Made by a program: the position numbers and the translations under genes
Shown: piece by piece, positions 1 through 11,022 of the stretch
Layout of the letters: the number at the start of each line of letters is the position of its first letter
Position numbering within the stretch: position 1 is the stretch's first letter
Source: Alviniconcha marisindica
Taxonomy: Eukaryota > Mollusca > Gastropoda > Provannidae
Assembly: GCA_018857735.1 (NCBI GenBank)
Contig: JABMCL010002815.1
Location: forward strand, 1,473,501 to 1,537,500
DNA: 64,000 nt
Direction: 5' to 3'
The notes under the pieces: generated by a model
What the model saw: the letters and a program-made list of their open reading frames with translations, nothing else
Databases searched by the model: none
Told to the model about the DNA's origin: nothing

Positions 1-216
1 AAAATAAGGTTTAGACAATTCCCCTTTGTTCGTAAAAAATGAATTTTTATGCTAAAAAAATTCAGCAAAAGAGAATCAAATCAAGCTACGTGGAGGTGAT
101 ACATTATATATATATATATAAAGCTGCTTGCAAGTACAAGACAGTCCCTCATGTTGCGCAATTTGGCACACACATGGTTTTCGCCGAGAAGGAGCATCTA
201 GCAGTTACCTCAGTTT
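1..216. other. 5' flank of DOHH
   Basis: No coding exon is recognised here. A short (TA)n run lies near 104-120. The stretch just before the DOHH start is presumably promoter or 5' UTR, but no core promoter element can be assigned with confidence. Confidence 0.4.
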
Positions 217-580
217 ATGTTAAAAATGACGACGACAGCACCTATAGAATCCATCAGCGAGATTGGCAAGGTCTTACAGGACAAAAGCAAGCCGTTGAAA
301 GACCGTTTTCGTGCTTTGTTTACGCTCAGAAACCTTGGTGGAAGTGAGGCCATAGACTTGATAGCGTCTTGCTTTGACGATGGATCGGCCCTGTTGAAAC
401 ACGAGTTGGCGTATTGTCTGGGCCAGATGCAAGACAAGTATGCGATTCCCACTCTTGTCACTGTCTTGGAAGACAAAACACAGGAAGCCATGGTTCGTCA
501 CGAAGCGGGTAAGTGCCGTTCAACAAAGTGGCCCAGCGGATTGTTGTGTTTGCTTGTGTGACTTTTTAAAAAATTATTTT

Positions 581-672
<92 letters not shown>

Positions 673-3411
673 CATACGTGCGTGCACGCACACATGTGTG
701 AAACAGTTTTATTACTTAAATATTAAGCACTTTGTGTTAACTTTTTACGGCGTTTCATGTCTGTGTGAAAAGTTGACTTTGTCTTTGAACACTCAAGTCA
801 AGAATTCTCTTTTACTCAGTTTTAGTTTTAAGGTCATATTTATAACTATAAGCAGACTAATTTTGTATACAAATTACAGTCAAAGGCATTCTAGTTAGAT
901 CTACACTAAGAGTAAGAAAGTAAGATAGGGCAGGGCAATCCACAGTTAAAAAACAAAACAAAAACGTAAGGATGGGCATATAATTTCCACCCCTACTGGA
1001 TCAGTGGATGAGTGGCTAATAGACGATGTCCTGAAATAACAGGCAAAGATAATTTGACAGTTTTCTTACTCCGGGAGAGTGAAGTCCCCGAATGGAGGTG
1101 GCAGCTGAGAAGAGCCGATCTGTGACAGTCTTAGATCTTCAGGCATGGACCTATTATCATAATAATAATTTATACCAGACTAACAGCTGGGGGAACCTAC
1201 TATCCGATCTGCTAGTTCCCCATGAACAGCGAGTGCTTGATCAGCATTTCTGATGCCTTTTCTGCCCTTGTTTACAGGTATCTGTCATCTTGCCCACATC
1301 CTCACTGTACCCCCAACAAAAGCGTGCCTATTCTGCGCTACACCCGCAGGCCTGGACCTGTCTATACAGGCCATGCCTGTAGGCACTTACCAAGTGCAGT
1401 CCCCTGGATTTCCGAAGATCGTCTTGATTAATTCAAACTGTAAAGCCTAAAAATAATAACACTCCAAAACTAGTAATTACTAATACTAATATTTAATCAA
1501 ATTAATGTAATAATCTAAATAATATTTTTTAATAGTCTAAAAGTGAAACCAGGTCTTTAAATGTTTAACAACTTTTAGCCATTTGTAGGCAAGGAGCATA
1601 ATACACAGTGTCTGCTTTGAGGGGGGGGAAAAAGAGAGACAAAATCAAAGTAAGATGAATATCATACATAGCATCATAATTGTGATACCTCTTCTTTCTG
1701 ACATCACTTTGAGACCATGTTCCTGCAGTTGTCAGTGAAGAAGAAATTTATGTTCCTTGATCCAGTTGATAAAAAAACAACAACAAGCAAGCAAACAAAA
1801 GTGACACTTAGTAAAGTCAGTTTGATTTTGAGGCAAGAAACTGAAATCAGTTCAGCAATATATTTTAAGCTTTATTGTAAAAATATTAGTTAATTTTTCA
1901 TTTTTACCATTTTTAATGTCTTATTTAGTTAATCATTTCCTTTTAAAGGGGATCAAAAGTAAAGAAGCATCACAGGGGATCATAATATTTATAAATACAT
2001 AACTTCATAAGCAACAAAAACTTGACACATTGCAATTTAGTTGTGTTTGTGTGTGTGGGGGGGGGGGGGGGGATTCCTGGTCCTGTTTCACTTTTAGTGT
2101 TTGTTAAAAACTGATGTTTGATTAATTGATGACAACATGTCCATAATCAGTGGCATGGGTGCTGCTATTTTGTGCCTAGCAGTCTGTGTTAGACTGTTAG
2201 TACTATCACAGTATTAGTATGGGCCAGTGACATGAACAAGGTCAGACTGTGTGGCAACAGTATCAATACCTCTTGGGCCAACCTTTTGCTGCTCTTCATT
2301 GGTAAGTGAACTAACAGTGCTGCACCCTGAGGAGCTCAGATTCAAAGCAGGAAAAGTATTTCTTTAGTATTTAACTTAGTATAATAATAAACTGATACTT
2401 GATATACAACTATGTGAAGTTGGCAGATGGGAATATTCATTATTTGTCCCTTTTTTTCCTTTCCCCGTCACATTTTCACTCAGATTAGTTACTATGCTAC
2501 CCCATGAGTTTTTATTTTCATTTTTTAAATAACCTTTTGAAAATAGAAGGAAAAAAATCAAATTGTTTTTTAATTTTCAAAAGCTTATTTAAAAACTTGA
2601 ATTTGATTGATAATAATATAAACATTGATATAAAAATAAATACTGATATCACTTCATGATACACAGGTGAAGCCCTGGGTGCCATTGGATCTCCAGAAGT
2701 ATTGCACATCCTAAAAACATATTCAGAGGATTCAGTTGTTGAGGTAAGTCTGTCTTTCTCTCCGTCTCTTTCAGTTTTTCTACAGCTGTGACGCTTAGTT
2801 CAGTATTACTGTTATTAGAATTCAATGCGATAATGCTTTAGAGAACCAACGTGGCCACATCCTAAGGAGTTCAAATTGGAAGTGAAAAAGAAAAAGAAAG
2901 AAAAAAGGAAGAAGAAAAGAAGTATGCTGATGAAAATATTATCATTTTTTCAGTTTCAAGACCGGCTTGCTTTATTAGTTCCTCGTTAAATTTTGACATT
3001 CCTCTGTCTGCGACTGCGGCAGGTGGCAGAGACATGCCAACTGGCAGTGGAGCGACTGGAGTGGCAGCAGAATCAACAACCTCAGGAGGAGAAAGGCCTG
3101 CTGCCAAACCCTTACAGCTCCGTGGACCCGGCCCCACCAGCGGCCACTGCCGATGTGGGCACGCTGAGGACGAATCTTCTGGATGAATCGCTTCCCCTGT
3201 TCCAGCGCTATCGGGCCATGTTCACTTTGAGGAACATTGGATCCAGGGAGGCTGTGCTGGCTTTGGCTGAAGGTCGGTTCTGGTTTCTGACAGGTTGAGG
3301 GCTGCTGCTGAACTTGCATGATAAATCAAGGTTGAAGACTGATAATGGTATGTGTTGCAGGACTGAAGTGCACTCAAATAACGCTTTAAAGCCTTTTCTT
3401 TGGTCCCATTG

Positions 3412-3480
<69 letters not shown>

Positions 3481-4081
3481 ATACAAGTGTATGTTGTAGG
3501 TATTACGTCTTGAAATCATACAGTACATTTAAAGGATGTGTAAGTGCTTAGGGCATGTATGGGTTAGGTGCTCTAAGTCTAAGTACTCATTATTAAGGAA
3601 AAAGTTGTAATAACAAAGTTTCGAATAAGTTTTGCAAACGTGTTATAAAACAGCTGTTAGTGTTACACTGTAAAAGCTTGCCTTTGATTGCAAGTACAGG
3701 GTGTTGTTGAGCATGTTACGAATACATACACCACTATTTGTTGCAGGTCTGAAGTGTAAGAGTGCACTGTTCCGTCATGAAATCGCCTACGTGCTGGGCC
3801 AGATTCAGAGTGACGCCTCTGTGACGCAGCTCAGGAAAAACCTCATGGATGCCAAGGAAAACCCGATGGTGCGACACGAGTGTGCTGAGGCCCTGGGCTC
3901 CATCGCAACGGACGAAGCTGTCATGGTGCTTCAGGACTATCTCAGAGACTCAGAGAGGGTGGTGCGGGAGAGCTGCATAGTAGCACTGGATATGAGTGAA
4001 TACGAGAACAGCTGCCAGTTTCAGTACGCCGATACTCTGCAAAAGATCACGGACAAAGAGACGGCAGATGTGACTGGATGA
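217..4081 (+). CDS. DOHH: Deoxyhypusine hydroxylase (four coding exons)
   Basis: DOHH is the di-iron monooxygenase that hydroxylates deoxyhypusine on eIF5A, completing hypusine. Coding exons are 217-508, 2667-2743, 3023-3272 and 3747-4081. All introns are GT-AG and the exons join in frame to 317 residues; the human protein is 302. The fold is two blocks of HEAT-like repeats. All four His-Glu iron-ligand motifs are present: H62-E63 ([12 protein letters not shown]), H95-E96 (MVRHEAGEALG), H217-E218 ([12 protein letters not shown]) and H250-E251 ([11 protein letters not shown]). A linker at about residues 134-170 has the family's VDPAPPA signature, and ERVVRESC near the C terminus is also typical. 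ATGs at 217 and 226 are both in frame and I list the first. The gene ends convergent with GPATCH3. Identity is based on recalled family conservation and is very secure. Confidence 0.96.
582..667. repeat. Compound (TG)n-(GA)n microsatellite
   Basis: A TG run at about 582-621 passes directly into a GA run at about 624-667 in DOHH intron 1. It follows the exon 1 donor by about 75 bp. The rest of intron 1 to 2666 has no recognisable gene, apart from a poly-G run at about 2057-2072. Confidence 0.95.
3351..3375 (+). repeat. Partial copy of the DOHH exon 4 acceptor
   Basis: The bases around TGTTGCAGGACTGAAGTG resemble the true exon 4 boundary at 3739-3757, which reads TTGTTGCAG then GTCTGAAGTG. The copy sits about 390 bp upstream inside intron 3 and degenerates after about 20 bases. 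It looks like a short duplicated exon edge, though at this length chance cannot be excluded. Confidence 0.45.
3416..3479. repeat. (GT)n microsatellite
   Basis: About 32 uninterrupted GT units lie in DOHH intron 3. Confidence 0.95.
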
Positions 4082-4552
4082 TGGCTGTTGCATGCATGTG
4101 ATTTTCATGGACAGAGACACCAGCACACTCCGAGCATTGCTTTCCGGCACCTTCCTCCAAACTCTGCCAGATTTAGTTACGCCACTGAAGGGGCACTCTT
4201 TATTTCGCGCAGCTGTCCAGCGATGTGGTCAGCGCCCTCCGAAAGGTTCAGGTACTAATATGATTGTAGAAGCAACCTAGCGCACGTAAACATGAGACGC
4301 ATCCACCCCCAGTAAAAAAAAGAAAAGAGTTCCGTCTCTATTCAAACGATTGTGCTGTTATTTGTGCTGGTGTAAACTTTGTTGGCGGCTATAAATGATA
4401 CGCCTTGTTTTATTTGAGTTGTTTGCAACAAACCTACTACTTTTTGAGCACCAACAGAAAAGTGCTCGTTAGTTGACAGTTTTCTGGACCCTACGGCGTA
4501 ACTAAATACGGCAGTGGTTGAAGGAAGGATGTCGTAAACCAGTACTTGGAGT

Positions 4553-4622
4553 TTGAGACAGCAGATGTGATTGGATGACATGTGAATTTGATTTGATTTT
4601 CATTTATGGAGACATAGATCTG
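4553..4622 (+). repeat. Duplicated copy of the DOHH stop-codon region
   Basis: Bases from GAGACAGCAGATGTGATTGG match the last DOHH codons at 4058-4078, GAGACGGCAGATGTGACTGG. Both are followed by related GTGATTTTCAT and GGAGACA tracts, so the coding end plus early 3' UTR was copied about 0.5 kb downstream. The copy is too short to encode anything. Confidence 0.7.
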
Positions 4623-4767
4623 TGGATCATAGTCATGGCAACCAAAAGCTAACAAATATAGTTAAATGATCATACATGCTGCGATGCAGGTCGTGTACCT
4701 GCATATTTTTTCTTGGACAGCAACCCCAGACTGAGAAAAGATGAAGCACACTCTTCTGAGTGGCTCA

Positions 4768-4925
4768 AGTTAATAATAATAAATGCATTTCTAATCACCC
4801 AAATCCCTCTATGACTATACACATGTGAGGCTCAAAGCGCTTGCCATGAAACATCACAACAATACACAACGTAATAATGCATTACATATCTCTATCCCTC
4901 CCTCATCCACACATGCGCATGTGTA
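4768..4925 (+). repeat. Dispersed repeat R1, copy 1
   Basis: This stretch (AATAATAATAAATGCATTTC, then CCAAATCCCTCTATGACTAT and GAGGCTCAAAGCGC) is repeated at about 25030-25180 in the same orientation, where it also ends in a C-rich, CA-rich tract. Two similar copies with the same borders indicate an interspersed mobile-derived repeat. No protein or tRNA-like head is visible. Confidence 0.75.
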
Positions 4926-5024
4926 TACACACTCACTTCCCTCTCTCTCTCCACCCCCCTACTGTATATCAAATGCTTGAAAATTGGTTCAGTTTCAAAC
5001 GCAGTAAGGTTTATAAACTTGAAC

Positions 5025-5030
5025 AATAAA
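5025..5030 (+). terminator. Candidate poly(A) signal, DOHH side
   Basis: AATAAA lies about 0.95 kb beyond the DOHH stop. It is the first clean AATAAA outside an obvious repeat, but use is not shown by sequence alone. Confidence 0.3.
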
Positions 5031-5360
5031 GAATGAATAAGCCCAACAGCAGATCTTGTTTGGGTACGCATGGATGTATCATATTGTATGCATGTGTTCG
5101 TATGTGTGTGTAATTTCAGTGTTGACTCGCAGACACAAAATCCCTTCCATTTTAAATGCACAACACCACATACATACCACACATATATTTCAAATCACTT
5201 GCATTCGTGTAAACTGTAATCTGTTGCACAACACCTGTGGCTGTGCACATAAAAACACATGCACTTGTACACATATATATATACATATACACACACACTC
5301 ATTCATTCATAATTTGTAATGTTACATGTACCAGATTTCTAAGTTCACATAATTTTCATT

Positions 5361-5366
5361 TTTATT
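5361..5366 (-). terminator. Candidate poly(A) signal for GPATCH3
   Basis: AATAAA on the minus strand about 540 bp after the GPATCH3 stop. DOHH and GPATCH3 converge, so their transcripts may end close together or overlap. Confidence 0.3.
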
Positions 5367-5904
5367 TGAGGACAAAACTTTATGAAAAAAAGTAACATCT
5401 GTAACTGAAAAGTAGTTACTGAGAATGTATTAAAAATAACCCCATACTAGAAACTCGTATCATTTTATAATACGCGACATCATGCGTCTATTCTGAACAC
5501 TTTTGTGCAGAATGGGGAGAAAGTCAGAAAAAAGCCAAATGGATGGATGACAACTGATAGAGCATTATTTTTGGGGCCTATATATGTCATCCCTGCTCCT
5601 CCTTGATCAACTGAGGTTAAAAAAAAAAAGGGCTTAAATCTTCAATGCATTATAATATATAAAAATTATACAGGTATGCATTGTATGTAATTTATGACAT
5701 GATTTATCCTCAGAATAAGGTGGAAGGCTTATTTGAAACGTAACTTTCCAGAAGCTGACAACACCCAAGAGCGAAGCCTTTTGTATCCACACACCCTATC
5801 CCTTTTGCTACCCCACCACTCCTGCACCCATTTCGCTGCTTCTTTGCAAATCATAATTTAAATAAAAGGAAGGAAATCGTGAACTAAATGTCTAGACTTT
5901 TCCT

Positions 5905-8900
5905 TCAGTTGATTCTGTTTCTGTGTTTGATGTAGCTCAGATCATTTCTTCTCAGCAACGGTTCCACAGGGTCTGTCACTGCAGGGTCGTCGTAGACTGT
6001 AGATATCAGCACCTCGCCCTCCTCTGCCCTCCTTTTCCGTCGGGCCGACTGGCCGTACCTCACAAGTTTCTCGCCTCGATAGCCCAGCCCTTTCCTATCT
6101 CTCGGGTGTTTCCAGTCACTGTCCAGAGCATCTGCCATTCCCTTGATAGTGGACCCCAGTCCTGCACCTTCTGACCAGCCTTGTTTCTCGAGAATTTTCC
6201 TCCCAAAGCCTTTGGTGTGGCGCTCAAACTTTCCTATACCCGCAGAGAACCTATCAGTTTTGTCAATGCCGCGTCGTCGCCTCTGCTCCTGTCGGATGGT
6301 CACAAAATCGCGGATATCTGGGTCACCGGCACCGTCCTCGTAGTAGACGCTCATGTCGACATTCAGATCGTCGGTTGTTTGCTCGTCGAAGTCTCCTTCC
6401 TTTTCATGCCAGTACTGTGCATCTGTGTAGAAGACGAGGCCGCTTCCTCCTTTTTCCCACACAACCTCCATCTCTTCTTCAAACAGCCTGTCCTTGTTCC
6501 GCCCCTGGTTGGTTACGTCATCATACATCGCCTCATGTCGCTCCCACTCCTCGCACGTGTCGTTGTCATCTCCTGACTCTGAACCCGCTCTTTCAAACTC
6601 GATCATTTTCTCTTCGATCCTCTCTGCCATTAGCATCCGCCTCTCTCGCTTTGCCAGTTTTTTTAGCCTCCGCTTTTCTTTGTAATCTGGTGCAGGACTT
6701 CTGCCCTTTTCAGCAGTTGCAGGTTTGGGTGTGTGCGTATCATAGTTGTTGACAGCTGGCTGATCGTTGGAATCAGAGTGTCTGGCAGCTGTCACCTCAT
6801 TTTCACTTTCAGCAGGAGTTTCCCCTGCCACAGGAACACCACCATCATCATCAGTGTCAGCCACAGGAATACCACCATCATCATCATTGTCAATGTCAGC
6901 CACAGGAACACCATCATCATTGTCAATGTCATACAGCGCTGCCTTTTCAGTTTGATAATCAAACGGAACATTCCCGTACTTTCCTTTATTTTTGGACTTT
7001 GGAAAGTTCAGCTCTAGCTTTTTGATGATGGAGGGAGGGAGCCGGCACTCTTGTATCAACTTCATAAAGTACATTGTTGGCGTTCCCACATTGCCGTTTG
7101 GCATCACTGTCGGTGGCCTTAACTCAGGGAGCTTAATGAGATCCTCTTCCCTGAATTCTTCCCTGTCTGGAGGGATCTGGCGCTTGTCTCCTCTCGTCTG
7201 GTATTGAATGCTTGCTGTTCCGGAAACCGCGCTGCCTTGAGTGATGCGGTTTCCACAGTCTGATGGGGGTGATCGTGATGTTTTCAACCTGCAACCACAC
7301 AGTATAAATTAAGCAACAACTGAAGAAAATATTATATAAACTGCAGCCACATTGAGACAACTCAAGTGGAAAATGACAATAACAATGACTACAAGCAATT
7401 CAAATCATAAGAAGCTAAACAGCAATGCACACTTGTACGTGCACACACACACAGAGCACATCAGACTGCATACATTTTCTGAACCTGTTGGGAGGGGAGG
7501 GGGGGGGGGGGGGGGAGTAGAGAATCTGCCAGCAGTAGTACGTTTTAAACAGTTGTAGGTTTTTATCTGGTTTTTGACACCTAAGAAACCAGGCAGACTA
7601 GTACCGTGTTCTAAGAAGAACACACAACACAACAAATGCAATAGAAAACAACAACAGCTGTGTTAATATGTTGCACCAACCAGTACAAAAACTATTTTTT
7701 TCTTAAAACAGCAATGGATACTGGATTGGAACCATCTTAAAATGAACAACACTGGTTCATGCTGACTCAGTCAGCTTTAGAACAACTGTTATATATATAT
7801 AACATTAACAACAGTGTGTACATTTGTAAGCACAGACAGAATGTATTTCAAATCAGAACTATTTTGACAAAACCTGTTTGGCATAAATTCACTCTGTATT
7901 ATACCTGTTTAAAGGAAAAGTCCAAGGTTTTTAAGTATGCAAAATGAACATCGAAATGATTGACAAATGAGTCACTAGTGTGAGATTTAATGAAATAAAA
8001 AATGAAGAAAAATGTTTATATTGGTTTTTAATCAAATTTATTTTCTGTAGGCTGGCCGAGACTGCTGTCTTGGGTTCTCCATCAGTCATGTGACTTTCTC
8101 GGAAGTTACGTCATTCGGGGGAGTCCGAGTCTGGGGAGTCAGTGCAATTGCCATCTTAGATTGTTCATTGAAGGTGTATGCGTGTGGTCGACAAAAAGCT
8201 CTAACCATGCCGGCCTACTGTGTTGCAGCAAACTGTAACAACTCACAAGCAACCCAAAGCACAACTATACACGAGTTCCCGCGGAATCGACCCGTTGTGA
8301 GGTGAAAATGGGTCAAATTTATACAATTCAAACAATTCAAACAATTCAGTCACGCCCATTTGTGTAGCGAGCACTTTGCTGAGTGCAATTTCGTAAACTT
8401 TATGGCGACATACCAAATGGGGTTTGCTTCAAAGCGGAATTTGTAGGGCTGTCCACAGGGTAACCGACTTGGAAAAAATTCAAGCTTGAATCTCCAAAGA
8501 TGAAGCTGACAAGCAGCAAGCGCACAGCATGATACCAAAAATTGAGAGATACATTGATACCCTGAAACAAGCGCTAACAAGGCAAAGACAAAAAGTCTAA
8601 AACAAAACAGCTGAAACCACCTCAAAACTCCAAACGGTTGCCTACCTGCAAGCATAAGATGGAAGAAAAACCAAAAAAAACAAACCAAATCACAACAGTC
8701 TAACAGACTACTGTCTGCAACAAAGGAGTGGACGACTACAGTCATAAGAGCACAGAGCAAAAATAACTGTGCCAACGACAAACAGATGGAAAGCCAAACT
8801 AACCATAACTAACTCTAAACTAACCCCTCACTAACCTGGCTTCCATCTAGAAAAACAAAGGCTGCAGACTGATAAAGCAAAAGCTAATCAGGACTACCGA

Positions 8901-10558
8901 TGACAAAGCATTGGATGTAAACAAATACAGACGACAAGAGAAATACAAAATGGCTGCCCTAATCAGGCAAGCTAACAAGTGGGTATGAAATGGCCAATAA
9001 ACCAAAGATGAAAAAGAAAGAATGCATGGTGAAAAAGAAGGGAAAAGAGTGAAAACAACAACACTCTGAAAAGAAAGAGGAGGCAAGTAATGTCAGCGAG
9101 CAACAGGACAAAGGCTGGATACACGTAATCCGTGTACACGATACAACCCACTTAGCAGTGACAACAACACGGCAGGGCAACAGACGCTCACAAACTACCC
9201 CACACAAAGAAAGAATGAGTGGTCTCGTTAACATCGAGACTACCCCCTCACTCGTACAATGTAAATGAACGATATAACTTGAGAAACAAAAGGGCAAGCC
9301 AAGAGAAAAAACAGTGAATGGCAAGAACCGGTAACTAGCCCAAACCCTAACCTAGGGAGGCCACGAAATCGCTAGTCTATTGAACTAGAACAAACAAAAC
9401 TTTTTCATTTTTACATATGATGAAACAAACAAGGATAAACTGGGAAAATAAAGTAAAACACCCAATAAAAGTCAGGCTCCCTCAGTCCCTGATGAGGTTT
9501 AGCCTGTTTTGAAAGCTAAACAAAACAAAAAAGACTGAAACGCCACGCACCTAACAAGGCCGAGAAAGGTGGAATAACAAGGAGGAAATACACGAAGGCC
9601 CAACTACTGATAATGGCGTTGGAGCTTCATCCTTGGAGATTCGAACTGGAATGTTTTCCAAGTCGGTTACCCTGTGGCTACTAGCCATTTTGCAGCGACT
9701 CCCCAGAGTGATGTAGTGTGCATAGGTGCACATGATTTTCAGCGTCATGGCGACGCTTTGGTACGACAGAAAATGCCTGTTTTCATGCATTTATAACCCA
9801 CAGATCACAATTTCACCTACATCATTGTTCTCAGCGAACTTTAATGGAAATCGTGTCAAAAATCACCCCAAACCTTGGACTTGTCCTTTAAGTAATAAGT
9901 ACAGCGTTTGAAGAACTGATCAGAGATAGGCTACATAATGCCAATATTCGAAGTGGCCTAGCCTAGCTCAGTAGCTGCATACCTGAAAACCAGCTCCTGC
10001 CTAATCTAGCTAATGCCGTAATGGTGAACACTTTCAGTTTCCTTCACCTCCCAACCAACATCAAAACCGATTCTAAATCTTTGAAATGATGATCAGATTG
10101 TTGATGGGTGGTCATCATTTATGTGTCATTTTCATTTTCAGGAAAGATCAAACCCACCTTGAAATGAGACACTTGGTCGACATTGATTCGCCGTTGCTGC
10201 TGCGCCAGTGTCGCTGGTGGTATGTTCTTACCAGCTCATTGAACTTGATCTCCGTCACTCTAATGATACAACAACATGTCCTTGAATCACCAGTTTCACT
10301 GGATTTGCTGTTTGATGCATCTGGACGACTGACGTGTGAACTGTTTGTTGATAACGTTTTGACGGATTGTTGTTCTGGGCGATGTCGGAAATGAAAACAA
10401 TCAAAACCGCTCGTTTCCACAAACTGTGAAAAAAAGTGTCTCAAATTTGCTGAACGGTAAAACGATGGGATGTTGTTTACGGCAGCGTAAACCTTTTCCG
10501 AAGAATTGGCTGCTTCTATGTCCATATTGGCACAGTCTTTCCTGATCCCGAAACGCAT
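5905..10558 (-). CDS. GPATCH3: G-patch domain-containing protein 3 (two coding exons)
   Basis: This is the orthologue of GPATCH3, a nuclear protein whose G-patch is of the kind that engages DEAH-box helicases. Exon 1 runs from the start to 10158 and exon 2 from 7288 to 5905, with a GT-AG intron between. The split codon AG+G gives CLISR-LKTSR, matching the family. ATGs at 10558 and 10525 are in frame; the second aligns better and gives 583 residues. In that numbering, the N-terminal block has NIPSFYRSANLRHFFSQF, CFHFRHRPE and RTCCCIIRV. LPELRPPTVMPNGNVGTP follows, then an acidic repeat (about 243-277), a basic coiled segment (about 324-355), WEKGGSGLVFYTDAQYW, and the G-patch at about 477-529 (QGWSEGAGLG and KGLGYRG). 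The intron hosts a THAP transposon. Confidence 0.93.
6825..6935 (-). repeat. In-frame acidic minisatellite in GPATCH3
   Basis: Three imperfect copies of an Asp-rich unit (DNDDGVPVAD, DNDDDGGIPVAD, TDDDGGVPVAG) are encoded by about 42-bp repeats inside exon 2. The region between conserved blocks is known to vary between animals, so this is probably a length-variable linker. Confidence 0.8.
7497..7516 (+). repeat. Poly-G tract in the GPATCH3 intron
   Basis: An almost pure G run of about 20 bases, which is C-rich in the sense of transcription, about 210 bp into the distal part of the intron near exon 2. Confidence 0.9.
7908..9893 (+). mobile_element. THAP-bearing DNA transposon, decayed
   Basis: The element lies in the GPATCH3 intron, antisense to the gene. 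Its ends are inverted repeats: TTTAAAGGAAAAGTCCAAGG at the left (7908-7927) and the reverse complement of TTAAAGGACAAGTCCAAGG at the right (9874-9892). A second inverted pair lies inside, at 8452-8507 and 9622-9679, sharing CACAGGGTAACCGACTTGG and the GATGAAGCT end. Another related pair contains CTGGGGAGTC near 8131 and on the minus strand near 9700. A THAP zinc-finger reading frame sits in the left arm. About 1 kb of interior (8510-9550) is A-rich and shows no transposase. I read it as a P-element-like or THAP-carrying element that is no longer autonomous; the superfamily is inference. Confidence 0.75.
8207..8446 (+). pseudogene. THAP-type zinc finger fragment with in-frame stop
   Basis: From ATG 8207 the frame reads MPAYCVAANCNNS, IHEFPRNRPVVR, then a TGA at 8303-8305, then KWVKFIQF, HLCSEHFAECNF and YQMGFASKRNL before TAG at 8444. 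This is a whole THAP domain (C-x4-C, HEFP, C-x2-H in LCSEHF, and the GFASKR tail). Only one sense codon is replaced by stop; the neighbouring residues suggest TGA arose from an Arg codon (CGA). There is no downstream catalytic domain. It is a transposon-derived relic rather than a host gene, unless the TGA is a sequencing error. Confidence 0.8.
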
Positions 10559-11022
10559 CTCAAAATCACACAGACCGACGTTCTTCTACGTAAGGTTGTG
10601 GAAGGGACGTAACTAAAAAATAGAGTATGAGAGTGAACGCCCCTGCCATTTTTGCGGTGGGGCTGTCAACAAACTGGGGCAGCTCCAGCAACTGTTTAGT
10701 TGTCGGTTTTGTTTAAACGATAGTGTGTTTTTTTAACGCTGGTTTTGCTTTTGCCCCCACAGTAACTTGACATAGCAGAGAGGCGTTGCAGTGCTGGTTT
10801 CACCCAGACGTAGCAGCACTCTGAGTGGTGGTGTTATAAAGTGAAGTTTGACACGGTGCATGAGGAACTTGCGGCAGCTGCTGAACATGGCATTTCAGCA
10901 GCCTTGTTCCTAATTTCCCACAACTTCATGTGATCCTTGCGCGAGTTACCTTGCCCAACACTGATGCTGAACAGAAAAACTGGAACCTGTTGTTGCTGCA
11001 ACGAAACGGGTTCGTCAACAAC
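10526..11022. promoter_or_regulatory. Bidirectional promoter between GPATCH3 and the ASB-type gene
   Basis: The two start codons (10525 minus, 11023 plus) are divergent and about 500 bp apart. No TATA box is obvious on either strand. The plus-strand portion from about 10830 is an open 5' UTR in frame with the ASB gene but lacks an upstream ATG. Confidence 0.55.

Noticed and set aside
210..561. Alternative frames overlapping DOHH exon 1
   Set aside because: Shadow frames; the DOHH frame carries the conserved [10 protein letters not shown] and RHEAG motifs.
5923..7207. Several plus-strand frames of 60-130 codons
   Set aside because: They are antisense shadows of GPATCH3 exon 2.
8350..9324. 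Phe/Leu/Ser-rich minus-strand frames of 120-143 codons
   Set aside because: They are the complement of the A-rich spacer of the THAP element; composition explains them.
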